From Streptomyces sp. 1-11 (GTDB taxonomy: Bacteria; Actinomycetota; Actinomycetes; Streptomycetales; Streptomycetaceae): a stretch of 64,000 bases of DNA. Of the stretch, positions 44,001 to 54,100 are shown piece by piece; position 1 is the stretch's first letter; each line of letters opens with the position of its first letter. The DNA is taken from contig NZ_BJTV01000014.1 of NCBI RefSeq assembly GCF_007176755.1, forward strand, positions 124,001 to 188,000, in the 5' to 3' direction. Below the pieces are notes generated by a model that saw nothing but the letters and a program-made list of their open reading frames with translations, searched no databases and was not told the origin of the DNA. Made by a program: the position numbers and the translations under genes.

Positions 44001-47000
44001 CCGCCGACGTTGTAGGCGTTGTTGGTGACGACCGTCCAGCCGTGCGAGTCGTACTGGGTGTCGGACACGGTGGCCGTGCCGTTCTCGGCGGTGTCCTGGG
44101 TCTGCAGCGTGCGCAGCAGCGCGTCGTGCAGAGTGACGCTGGACTTGTAACTTCCGTCGTCCAGCAGCGACTTCTCGGTGATGACGGAGGGCCCGGTCTG
44201 GGACAGCTGGTAGCCGTACGTCATGTTCGCCGGCGCGCTGTTGGCCTTGATCTCGTTGGGCAGCCACACGGCCGTCAGGCGGCCGAGCGCGTCGTAGGTG
44301 AGCGAGGTGAGCAGGTTCGCCTCGTCCGTCTTGGCCACCGGCAGGGCCCGGGCGGGGTCCAGCGTGGTGCTGGTGACGTGGCAGTCCTTGGAGCTGGTGC
44401 TGCTGGTGGTGCAGGCCGAGCCGGGCGTCACCTGGGTGGCCGTGACGGTGCCGGTGGGCAGGGCGCCGCTGCTCGGGCTGAAGGCCGTGGTGACGGTCTG
44501 CGCGAGGCTCTTGCCGTCGGGCGAGGTGGACTTGGGGGTGCGGGTGACCGTCGTGGCGCGACCGTACGAGTCGTAGCCGGTGGCGGTCTCGTCGACGAAG
44601 GCGGTGGCGGTGGCGCCGCTCGATGCGGAGGCCTTGCGCACCAGGGTGGGGTCGCCGTGGTCGGGCAGTGCCGGGTTCTGCTGGCCGTCGCCGTCGTAGG
44701 CGAAGGGGTTGCCGTCGAAGGAGGTGCGGGTGTCGGAGATCAGCGTGCCGCCTGGGGTGGCACCGGCCGCGGAGCAGTCCTGGGCCGTGGTGATGGTCTC
44801 GGCCGCCAGGGTCAGCAGCGGCTTGCTGTTGGACAGGTAGCGGGTGTAGGTGCACTTGGCGACGTTGTCGCTGTCCGCGGTCTCGCCCCGGTCGTCGACC
44901 TGCACGGGCAGGCCGGTGGTCGGCTTGCCCAGGGTGGTGTCGTAGAAGGTGTCCGTCTCGGTCTTGCGCCAGCCGTACGACACGGCCTGGCGGGTGAGCG
45001 ACTTGGCCGGGCGGACCATCTGGGCGGTCAGGTCGGGCAGGCCGCTGCGTTTGCGGCCGGCCGTCGGTCCGATGACCCTGGGCACGTTCACGACTGCCTT
45101 GTCCAGGCTGCCGCCCGAGGCGGTGTAGGTGTCGGTCTCGAAGACCTCGCCCGCCAGAGCGTCGTCGTCGGTGACCGAGGTCGCGCCGTCCTGGCTGGTC
45201 ACATCCGGCACCGAGCGGGTCTTGCCGCCGGGCAGCGTGTCGCCGTTCATGCCCAGGAGGTAGTAGGTCTTCGTGAGCGTCTTCTGGTCGTGGACCTTCA
45301 CGCCGTCGGTGTAGTGGAAGACGTTGGGGTCACCGGTGGTGACGTCCACCTCCGGGTAGCCCCGGAACTGGCCCCAGGTGCGGTTCTTGGCCTTGACGAC
45401 CTCGTTGTCGTCGTAGTGCCAGCCCGGCTTGCCCTTGTAGGCGTAGTCCGTCTCCAGCTCGGGCTGGGTGCCGTCCTGGTAGGAGTTGTGCGGGTCGGTG
45501 GTGACGACCGAGGAGACCTTGTACTTGTAGAACCAGTCCATCCACGGCGCGGGCTGCCCGTACGGGGTCCAGTACACCGGGAAGCAGGACAGCGTGTTGG
45601 TCGAGGCGAACGTCCTGGCCGCCGTGTCCGTGGGGTCGTTCGGATCGCTGGCCGGGGCGCTGGAGCAGTCGGGCCGGTCGTAGGAGACGGTGGTCTCGGC
45701 GCCGGTCTCGCTGGTGACCGTCTGGATGCGGTCGTGGTACATCAGCGGCATCTGCGGGATCGTGCCCACGCGGTTGGGCAGTTGCAGCGGCGGGTCGAAG
45801 CTCACCGCCGGGGTGGACGTGCTGTCCGAGGCGCCGCCCAGGGTGTCGAGACCGGTGCGCTTGACCGAGTCGAGCCACAGGGTGGGGGCGTGGTCCCCGC
45901 CGTCGGGGAAGGACTGGGTGAAGCTGTACTTGTCGACCTGCTTGGTCGCGCCGCCGGTCTGGATCTGTGTGGTGACGGCGGTCAGGCGCTTGCGCGACCA
46001 GAAGCTCGGGCTGTGCGTGGTGCAGGTCGAGCCGGAGGTGCAGTTCAGGTCGACCGGCACATCGGGCCAGTAGGCGGCGTTGGCGGTGGTGAACTGGCTG
46101 TCCGCGCAGGTGTTGCCTGTGGGGGTGCCGGGGATGCAGCGCTCGGCGGTGTCGAAGAGGATCTGTTCCGGGGCCGTGCCCGAGAGGACCGTCGAGGACG
46201 TCATGCCGTAGTCGATCCGGGACAGCGTGCCGCCACGGGTGTACGAGACCGCGGTGTCCTTCATGTCCGCGCCGTAGTAGCCCGTCTCCGGCTTGTAGTA
46301 CCAGGCGGAGGCGTTGCCGTGCGTGTCGACCGCGTAGTCGAGGTTGAACCGGTAGCCCAGCGTGCAGGAGCTGGAGGCGAAGTCGGTGCCGTCGGGGCAC
46401 GCCGGCACACCGCCGTGCGCTTTGTAGACGGGCACCGTCCAGGCCGACTTGGTCTCCTCCTTGCCGGAGGACCAGCCCGGCAGGCGGTTGTACCCGAAGT
46501 AGTACTGGACACCGCCCTCGGTGACCCTGAAGTACTCCCCGTTGTCGGTGCCGTTCGTGGTGCCCGTCAGGTCCTCCACCTTGGTGGTGGCGTCGTCCTG
46601 GACCGGGCGGAAGGTCTTGGTGTCGTCGTCGTAGACGATCTGGGTCGACTTCCCGTTCATCGACAGGGTCAGGATCTGGCCCGCCCAGCACTGGTCGCCG
46701 TCGTTCTTGGGCGCTCCGGAGGAGGAGTCGTCGTTGCACGGTTTGTACGTGCGCTCGATGAAGTTCTCCGTCGAGGACCAGCCGTCGCCCAGCCACGAGG
46801 ACTGGTTGTTCGTGCCCTCGGTCCGTGCGTCCTGGCTGGAGGAGTCGTACGACAGGCTCACCTGCGGGGTGACGCCGGCGATCGCGGCGGGCACCGTGAT
46901 CGGGTAGCTGTAGGTGAACGCGCCGGTGTTGCCGGACGTCGACCAGGTGCCCGCGGGTGACAGGCTCGTGGCGGAGTAGTCGCCCGACGAACCCGACGTG

Positions 47001-47788
47001 TCGGCGGCGGCCGCCAGGACCGTCATCGCGCCGGACGCCGCCGTCGCCCCGCTGCCGCGCGCCGTGCCGCCGGTGCCGACGCCCGGCACCCCGACCTGTG
47101 CGGACAGCGGTGTGCCGGGCGCGGTGCGCACCGGGGACTGGGTCTGGCACCTGGCCAGCTTCGGTGTGGTCAGCGCGCACTGGGGCAGCTCGACCAGGTG
47201 CAGGCGGGAGGCGAAGTCACCGCCGAAGGCGTAGCGGAAGGAGGAGTCGTCCACCCGCAGTGCGACCTTGCCGCTGCCGGGGCCGGTGCGCCGCAGGGTG
47301 AAGAGCAGGCCGTGGACGCCCGCGGCGCGTGCGCTCTTCTGGTCCAGCACGGTCACCCGCAGGCGCTGTGTGCGCTTGACGGCGGCCGCCTGGGGCCGCA
47401 CGGCGGCGCCGGCGCCGAGCAGAACCGGCGTCTTTCCGGCCCGTACCTGGGTGGCGTCGGCGGCCGGCCGCGTGGAGGCGGCCGCTACGGGCACGGTGAC
47501 CTCCGCGCTGCCCGGCGCCGGCAGCTTGGTGTGCCCGGTGGGGTCGAAGTGCTTGAAGCCCTTGTGCCCGGCGCCGCGCTTCGGCGTTCTGTGGGTGAAG
47601 GGGATCGACTTGTCGTGCGGGGCCGCGGGAGCCGAGACGTGGCGTTCGGCCGCGGAGGCCGCGGTGGCCGTCCCCGCCGGCAGCAGTCCCGTCACCAGCA
47701 GGGCGCCGACCGCGGCGAAGACCGTACGGCGAGGTCTTCGAGTGCGGGAAGCCGTCCGGCCGCGTCTCCACCCCGTTGTCCGCACCAT
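41063..47788 (-). CDS. exported giant RHS/YD-repeat protein, probable polymorphic toxin
   Basis: The 2241-residue protein has an Arg-rich signal peptide (TVFAAVGALLVTGLLPAGTATA). A SpvB/TcdB-like beta region starts near residue 285 (PITVPAAIAGVTPQVSLSY). Dozens of YD repeats follow from about residue 1100 (such as YDALGRL, GYDLLGRKTS, YDDAGNPTS). The RHS core ends with YDASLGRFISADPVF and DPTGL at residues 1954-1958. The 283-residue tail after DPTGL is the variable toxin position: a Tyr/Ser/Gly part, a KWGYYKADGDFVWML part, and a terminal ~60-residue glycine-zipper hydrophobic stretch (GGVVGGLVGGVIGSGVGE). I do not recognise its activity; membrane insertion is one possibility. The ATG at 47788 lies just upstream of the signal peptide. 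Confidence 0.88.
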   Translation of the reverse strand: MVRTTGWRRGRTASRTRRPRRTVFAAVGALLVTGLLPAGTATAASAAERHVSAPAAPHDKSIPFTHRTPKRGAGHKGFKHFDPTGHTKLPAPGSAEVTVPVAAASTRPAADATQVRAGKTPVLLGAGAAVRPQAAAVKRTQRLRVTVLDQKSARAAGVHGLLFTLRRTGPGSGKVALRVDDSSFRYAFGGDFASRLHLVELPQCALTTPKLARCQTQSPVRTAPGTPLSAQVGVPGVGTGGTARGSGATAASGAMTVLAAAADTSGSSGDYSATSLSPAGTWSTSGNTGAFTYSYPITVPAAIAGVTPQVSLSYDSSSQDARTEGTNNQSSWLGDGWSSTENFIERTYKPCNDDSSSGAPKNDGDQCWAGQILTLSMNGKSTQIVYDDDTKTFRPVQDDATTKVEDLTGTTNGTDNGEYFRVTEGGVQYYFGYNRLPGWSSGKEETKSAWTVPVYKAHGGVPACPDGTDFASSSCTLGYRFNLDYAVDTHGNASAWYYKPETGYYGADMKDTAVSYTRGGTLSRIDYGMTSSTVLSGTAPEQILFDTAERCIPGTPTGNTCADSQFTTANAAYWPDVPVDLNCTSGSTCTTHSPSFWSRKRLTAVTTQIQTGGATKQVDKYSFTQSFPDGGDHAPTLWLDSVKRTGLDTLGGASDSTSTPAVSFDPPLQLPNRVGTIPQMPLMYHDRIQTVTSETGAETTVSYDRPDCSSAPASDPNDPTDTAARTFASTNTLSCFPVYWTPYGQPAPWMDWFYKYKVSSVVTTDPHNSYQDGTQPELETDYAYKGKPGWHYDDNEVVKAKNRTWGQFRGYPEVDVTTGDPNVFHYTDGVKVHDQKTLTKTYYLLGMNGDTLPGGKTRSVPDVTSQDGATSVTDDDALAGEVFETDTYTASGGSLDKAVVNVPRVIGPTAGRKRSGLPDLTAQMVRPAKSLTRQAVSYGWRKTETDTFYDTTLGKPTTGLPVQVDDRGETADSDNVAKCTYTRYLSNSKPLLTLAAETITTAQDCSAAGATPGGTLISDTRTSFDGNPFAYDGDGQQNPALPDHGDPTLVRKASASSGATATAFVDETATGYDSYGRATTVTRTPKSTSPDGKSLAQTVTTAFSPSSGALPTGTVTATQVTPGSACTTSSTSSKDCHVTSTTLDPARALPVAKTDEANLLTSLTYDALGRLTAVWLPNEIKANSAPANMTYGYQLSQTGPSVITEKSLLDDGSYKSSVTLHDALLRTLQTQDTAENGTATVSDTQYDSHGWTVVTNNAYNVGGNPGSSLISVSQVSIPDTTVTDHDGQGRADLVTEEHDGAKTWTTTTAYTGDRTTVLPPKGGVATTTVTNARGQKTELDQYTAVPAVSGSAASGFTTTGGTPSATTYGYDAAGQQNRVTGPDKAVWKFGYDLLGRKTSQSDPDAGPSKYGFDDAGDLVSTTDARNVELDYTYDLLGRKLTGSDKAKSDFQFASWTYDTLRVGKLTSSTRYVQGTTGGYTVATTGYTSLGKSTGAKITLPSSEAPLPSTYTTTYTYTTNDQLLKTQTDPRTQGLNSEVITYGRDALGSPTTTASSAFSYVSATTYTNYGEPSQLTLGASTNPAWTTYGYDDQTRRPTSRVVSRTQAPGPTVDDTGYAYDDAGNPTSITDRQSETGNTVTDQQCFAYDTLNRLASAWTATDKCAAAPPTGSTLSTTAGSYWQSYSYDAVGDRLQTVDHAVGQGGTTTTTGYTNGCTANCNSTGVQPHTLTDTTGGTDPTHFVYDTAGNLLTRTPAGSPSQSLTWDDEGHLAEVDTGGSSPKATTYLYDADGNQLIRRDPGQTTLFAGDTEIVVNTGVTPNVLLGAVRSYTHGGGTGQPVAVRSSLSGGGLKYLFADAHGTATLAMDATTQAVARRQYTPYGQTRGSANSTSWPDPTRSYLGKPQDTSTGYTDVGARKYDASLGRFISADPVFEADSPQELGGYTYAGDNPVTSEDPTGLESCYPHYCSGTNGTYGTYHSENDPASPDYKGSSHYSETHGSDNSTATSVLVNGTVGGVHAGTNLVKMLTTAERNAGWLRNWAATQGWVLNPNTPVEKWGYYKADGDFVWMLQLKFQGSTTAGLHAGSTQPRVSARLDLKGKYTNPFTGQEGAKGDALLGSSDPNANLSHIPLDEPWVKPGSLDLLKSGVRVGGKLMVGAAVAYDVYDVATAPSDQKVSTATRDAAGLAGGLAGAAYGAETGAAIGFAFGPAGSVVGGVVGGLVGGVIGSGVGESIADGIKDLF

Positions 47789-48123
47789 CGTGTGGGATCC
47801 CTCCCCCAAGCAGGGCACACGACTCGCGTCAGGAAAAGGCGAGTTCACGTGCACGCCAAAACGGGGGCACACGTCGGTCACGCCCCCCGCGACGAGTCAC
47901 GCTAGGGCCTGGGGTGATCTGTGAAGGCAAAGTGATTCTTGTGAAATAGCCAAGGAATCGCGGGAGTTGGAACCCAAGCCGTACCGCATACGCCAAAAGC
48001 GGACTACGGAGCGGTACTTCGCGGTCACGCATTGATGGATTCCGTTCAGTCAGGCCCGCAGAATGCACAGCGGCGCGGACCCACGGGGGGACCGCCCGAT
48101 ACCTGCGAAGGATCCCAACGTCG
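47789..48123. promoter_or_regulatory. 335-bp divergent promoter region of RHS and LamG genes
   Basis: This shared upstream region includes a comparatively AT-rich stretch (about 47930-47965). I can place no convincing -35/-10 pair or operator. Its single bidirectional location suggests the two giant genes are expressed together. Confidence 0.45.
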
Positions 48124-51100
48124 ATGTCCGCCTTTCGCACACCCATGCGCGCGTCCAGACGCCCGGCCTCCAGACCACTGGCCGTCGCCGTGGTCGCGGC
48201 CCTCGCGGCCGGATCGCTGACCGCCACGGTGACGGCCCACGCGGCGCCCGCCGCCCCCGGCCGGCCGTCCCAGAAGTCGCACAGCACGCGTTCCGGGTCC
48301 GCCGCCCGCCGCTTCAACGCCACCGAGTCCGCGTCCGCGCGCGCCAAGGCCTCCGGCAAGCCGGTGACGGTCGACCAGCTCACCGACGTCGGCACGACGG
48401 TGGTGGCCAACCCGGACGGCACCTTCACCCGCACCGACTCCTCGATGCCGCAGCGCACCCGGCAGCACGGCAAGTGGGTGCCGATCGACACCACGCTGGT
48501 GCGGCGGGCCGACGGCACCTGGGCGCCCAAGGCCGCCGTGACCGACGTGTCCTTCTCCGGCGGCGGTTCCCGCGCGCTGGTCACGATGCGCAGCGACGGC
48601 GACAGGCTGGGCTTCTCCTGGCCCGGCAGGCTGCCCCGGCCGGTGATCTCGGGAGACACCGCCACCTACCCGGACGTCCTGCCGCAGGTCGACCTCCAGC
48701 TCACCGCGGACGCCTCCGGCTACTCCTCGGTCCTGGTCGTCAAGACCCGCAAGGCAGCAGCCGATCCGCGTCTGCGGCACCTCGCGCTGAACACCACCTC
48801 GGCCCGTCTGAAGCTGGTGTCCACCCGCGACGGCGGTGCGCAGGCCACGGACAGGCGCACCGGCCGCACGGTCTTCCACAGCGACACCGCGCTGATGTGG
48901 GACAGCGCCGGCCGGCGGGCCGGTGGCGCGGCGTTCTCCTCGGCCGGCGCCGAGCACAAGGCCGCGGCGCGGGTCGGCAGGCACCGCGCCCAGGTGCGGG
49001 TGAGCCTGAAGTCCGGCAAGCAACTGCTGGGCCTGGACGAGAAGATGCTCGACGCCGGAAGCACCGCCTACCCGGTGTACGTGGACCCGGAGTGGAGCGG
49101 CCGGCCCTCGCAGCTCGACTGGGCGCGGATCTCCGACAACGGGTGGAACGTCTACAACTCCACCTCGACGTCGGGTTCGACCAACGCCCGTGAGGGATGG
49201 GACAACTCCTACCCCGGCAACGGCGAGCGGGCCCGGACCTACTACCAGATGAACACCAGCGGCATCAAAGGCGCGGTGGTCACCAAGGCCTCGCTGTACG
49301 TGAAGCAGCTCTCCGCCGCCTCCTGTGCCGACACCCCGGCCGCCGTCTACGGCACCGACCGGCCCGCCGGGTGGAGCTCCTCCTCGCTGTACTGGGGGCA
49401 CGAACCCGGGGGGCGCACCGGCTCGCTGGGCAGCAACCCGGTGAGCCACGAGGCCGGCACCTGCCCGGTCACCGACGGCGCGCACTCCTGGGTGAGCCCG
49501 CCCTCGCTCGAGTTCGACGTGACCTCACGGGCGAAGAGCGCGGCGGCCGGCGGCTGGAAGAGCATGACGCTGATGGTCCAGTCGCCCGACATGAACGACG
49601 CCACCCAGTGGAAGCAGCTCGCCTACGGCGGCGGCGCCACCATGTCGGTCACCTACAGCTACCGCCCGAAGCTGAAGAACGGCACCGGCACCCCGGCCAT
49701 CAAGCCCTCCATCGTCAGCTCGGGCAAGACGATGACCACCACCCACACCCCGACGCTGTCCGCGCGGGCGGTCGACCCCGACCTGGCCGGCGGCAGCGAG
49801 CTGGTGCGCATCGACTACAACGTCTTCAACTCCTCCGGCACCCTGATCCACCAGGGCTTCGGTCCCAACCTCGACTCCAGGAAGCGCGCCCGGTACAACA
49901 CCAACGGCAGCGACTGGACCACCCCGAGCCTTCCCGACGGCACCTACACCTGGAAGGCCACCGCGCAGAACGCGGCCGGTTACTGGGCCGGCGCCGGCTC
50001 CGGCATCTGGACCAAGACGCAGACGTTCACGGTGGACACCAGCGCGCCGCCCGCGCCCACGGTGACCTCCAGCCAGTTCCCGGCCAAGCAGATCGGCTCC
50101 GCGTTCGGGGACAAGGGCACCTTCACGCTCAGCAACAACCACACCAACAACGTCACCGGCTACCTCTTCTGCCTGGACGCCACGCTCGGCAGCACGGTGT
50201 ACAGCAGCGGCGCCACCCACTGGACCACGGGCACGAAGATCACGCCGGGCAAGGTGTACTACGTCACCTCCGACAACGGGCCCGGCACCGGCACCGCGGT
50301 CGTCAACGGCAGCGCCTCCCCCGCCTTCGCCCCCGGCACCGCGGGCCCGCACACCCTGTACGCCAAGGCCGTCGACCAGGCCGGCTCGACGTCGATCACC
50401 CAGACGTCCTACGCCTTCTACGCCGGGACCAGCACCCCGACGTACGCCTACGGCGACAAGATGATCGCCGGCTGGACGGCGACCAACACCGACGGCACCA
50501 CCACCGCCGTGCCCAAGGCGACGACCGCCTCCAAGGGCGGTCAGCTGATCAGCCAGGCGGCCGGCAGCGGGTACGAGTTCGCCGACGGCTACCAGGCCAT
50601 GCTCGCCAACAAGAGCACGACGAAGGTCGTCTCCGGTGACAGCGCCACGTTCGGCTTCGACATCCCCAAGGACGGCCCCTGGAGCTTCGGGGTCAATCTG
50701 ACCAAGGCCAAGGACTACGGCATCTACCGCCTGGTCCTGGACGCGGGCAAGCCCACCGAGTCCACTCTGATCAGCGGTTTCGACGCCTACAACTCCTATG
50801 TGACGACCCGGTTCGTGAACCTGGGCATCCCGAAGGACACGAACGGCCAGCTGCTCACCCTCAAGCAGGGCGCGCACACCCTGACGCTCACCCTGACCGG
50901 GAAGAACCCCAGCTCGTCCGGCTACCAGGCGGGCCTCGACGTGCTGCGCCTCGCACCCGCGCTGACCTGCCCGGTCAACAGCACCTCGAGCTGCCTGAAC
51001 AACACCGCGACCAGCACCTTCACCACGACGACCAGCGCGGCCGACGCCGACGGCTCCGGCAACAGCATCAACTCCGCCGACCTGACCGCCACGGCGGGCT

Positions 51101-54100
51101 GGCAGAGCGGCAAGCAGGTGACCGTCGACGGCGCCACCATCACGCTGCCCAAGTTCGGCACCGGCAGCTACGACAACATGCTGGCCTCCGGCCAGACCGT
51201 CACCGTGCCCGGCAGCGGCGTGGTCAACACCGGTGACGCGCTGGTCTTCCTCGCCTTCGCCACCGGCGGCGCGGCCAAGGGCGCCACCGGCACCGTCACC
51301 TACGGCAAGGGCAACTGCCTCGACCCCGACGGCAACCCGGCCGACCAGTCGTACACGCTGGACACCGTGCCCGACTGGATGAGCGGGCCCACCTCCGCGG
51401 CCACGCTGACCCTCGTTCACCAGAACCACAGCAACAACACCCAGACCAGCCCGAGCCCGGGGCCGAAGATCTACGCCGTCAGCGTCCCGCTGGCCTGCCC
51501 CGGCTCGGTCGTCAGCAGCGTCTCCCTGCCGCTGTTCACCAACGGCGTCCAGTCCGGCCAGCCCACCCTGCACGTGCTCGGCATCGGCGTGCGGCCCCTG
51601 ACCGGCAACGGCTCCCAGCACTGGGTCGGCACCTTCTCCTCCGTCCAGGACACGGCCAAGGTGCAGCTGACGAGCGGCGCCACCGCCACCGTCAGCGGAC
51701 AGACGCTGCGCATGCCGGCCCAGGTCAGCATCGGCACCGACGACGGCAACGGGGTGCGCGTCCACCTCTCCAACGCCATGGGCACCGCACCGGTGACCTT
51801 CGACGCGGCCTCCGTCGCCCTGCAGGACGCGACCGCGGGCGGCGCCACGACGGCGGCGGCGCCGGTGCCGCTGACCTTCGCGGGCGGCTCCGCCTCCGTC
51901 ACCGTCCCGGCCGGCGGCGACGTCACCAGCGACCCCGTGACGCTGGCCGTGGCCCAGCAGGCGACCGTGCTGGTCAGCCTGCAGGTGCACGGCTCGGTGT
52001 CCGCCATGCCCGGGCACGGCCTGGCCCGGACCCCGGTGTGGGTCAGCGACGCGGCCAACCGCACCGCTGACACCGCGGCCACGAAGTACACCGCGACCAC
52101 GTACACGGGTCTGCCCTACCTGGCGGGCATCGACGTCACCACGCCGGCCTCCGCGCCGACCGGCTCCCTGGTCCTCTACGGCGACCAGAGCGTCAACGGT
52201 GACACCGCGAGCGGCGACGGCCGGCACCACCTCGGCGACGCCATCACCGGCGCCATCGTGAACGACCCCAACGGGGACGGCGCCGTCGACTACGGCGTGC
52301 TCAACGCGGGCACCAACAGCACCAGCCTGAGCAGCAACCTGCTGCCGCAGATCACCAACGCCGACGCTCCCACCAACGCGCTCAACCCGCTGGACCGCAA
52401 CGTGCTGGCCCAGGGCAACGTGCGCACGGTGCTCGTCTCCACCGGCGCCGCCGACCTGCTCAACTGCACCGGCGACGCCAACACCTGCGCCACCAAGGTG
52501 GAGAACGGGCTGGCCTCGCTCAACAGCCAGATCGGCTCGTACTACACCGACGACAGCCAGGCGTACGTCAACGGGCAGCCGGTGACGCAGAACTCCAACA
52601 TCACCGTCTACCTGACCACCATCGCGCCGTTCACCGCCGCCCACCCGGGCACGGCGACGCAGGAGTCGGCGCGCGAGCAGGTCAACGGCTACCTGCTGGA
52701 CAACTTCCCCACCCAGGTGATCGACTTCGCCGCGGCGGTCTCCACGGACGGCACGGCCACCTCGTCGACCGTCAAGGCGGCCGACCTCTCCGGCGGCAAC
52801 CCGTCCGACGCGTACTACGGCGACCTCGCTGCCCGCTACGTCAACGACACCAACACCCAGGTCGTCGCCATCGCGCCGAACCTGATCGTCCCCGAGGCCA
52901 CCGGCAGCGACACTCCCGACAACCAGTGGGACCTGTCCGCCGACGGCAGCGACGCACGCGGGGACAACCCGTTCACCGCGGTCGGGGGCGCCACCTTCAA
53001 CGCGGCCGGGCCGGACGCGGTCAACGCCCCGGCGGGCGCCACCTCCTTCGACGGCAGCACCGGCTTCCTGGCGAGCGACCACACCGCGGTCGACACCCTC
53101 GCCGACTACACCCTCTCCGCGTGGGTGAAGCTGGACTCGGCGGACAACCCGGCCACCGCCATCTGCGAGGGCACCAGCCAGCACCAGGCCTTCTACATCG
53201 GCTACGACCGGGGCAACAAGGGCTGGATGTTCCAGACCACGACCACCAACGACGACAGCGCCGACTTCCCCACCGCGGAGGGCGACACCGGCACCGGCGC
53301 CCTGGGCACCTGGACGCACCTCCTGGTCACCTACACCGCTCCCGTGGACGGCGACGCCGGCACCGGCCTGATGTCGATCTACCAGAACGGCACGCTGATG
53401 GGGACGGCCACCAACCTCACCCCGCAGTACGACTCGTCCATGCCGCTGACCATCGGCGGCTGCGTCAACAGCCCCGACGCGACGTCGCCGTACAACGCCT
53501 TCCCCGGTTCCGTCGCGGACGTGCAGGTCTACCCCTACGCGATGGCGCCCGGCGAGGCCGGTGCGAACAGCGTGATCGTCCCGGCCGGCTGGGACAAGGG
53601 CATGCCCGAGGACGACTGGAAGCTCGGCTCGGACGGCGCCGACAGCGCGGCCCTGAACCCGCTCACCCCGTCCGGCGGCGTCAGCTTCGGCACCGACGCG
53701 CCCAGCGGGCTGTCCGGCAGCGTCGCCTTCGACGGCAGCACCGGGTTCCTCAAGAGCAGGCAGAGCGCCGTGAACACCCTCGGGGACTACACGGTGTCGG
53801 CCTGGGTGAAGATCAACTCCGCCCTGGGCACCACCGCGGTCTGCCAGGGCACCACGGAGCACCAGTCCTTCTACCTCTCCTACGACAGACCCAGCGGCGC
53901 CTGGATGTTCCAGACCACGACCACCAACGACGACAACGCCGACTTCCCGACGGCGGAAGGAGACAACAACACCGGTCCGGTCGGCACCTGGACCCATCTG
54001 GTCGCCACGTTCCGGGCCCCGGTCGCCGGGGACGCCGACACCGGGACCATGGCGCTCTACCAGAACGGCTCCCTGATGGGCACGGCCAAGAACCTGAGCC

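Noticed and set aside
41030..46960. A ~1976-codon open frame antisense to the RHS gene
   Set aside because: Gly/Val/Arg-rich composition with no domains; it is the mirror of a high-GC coding frame and lacks a ribosome-binding site.
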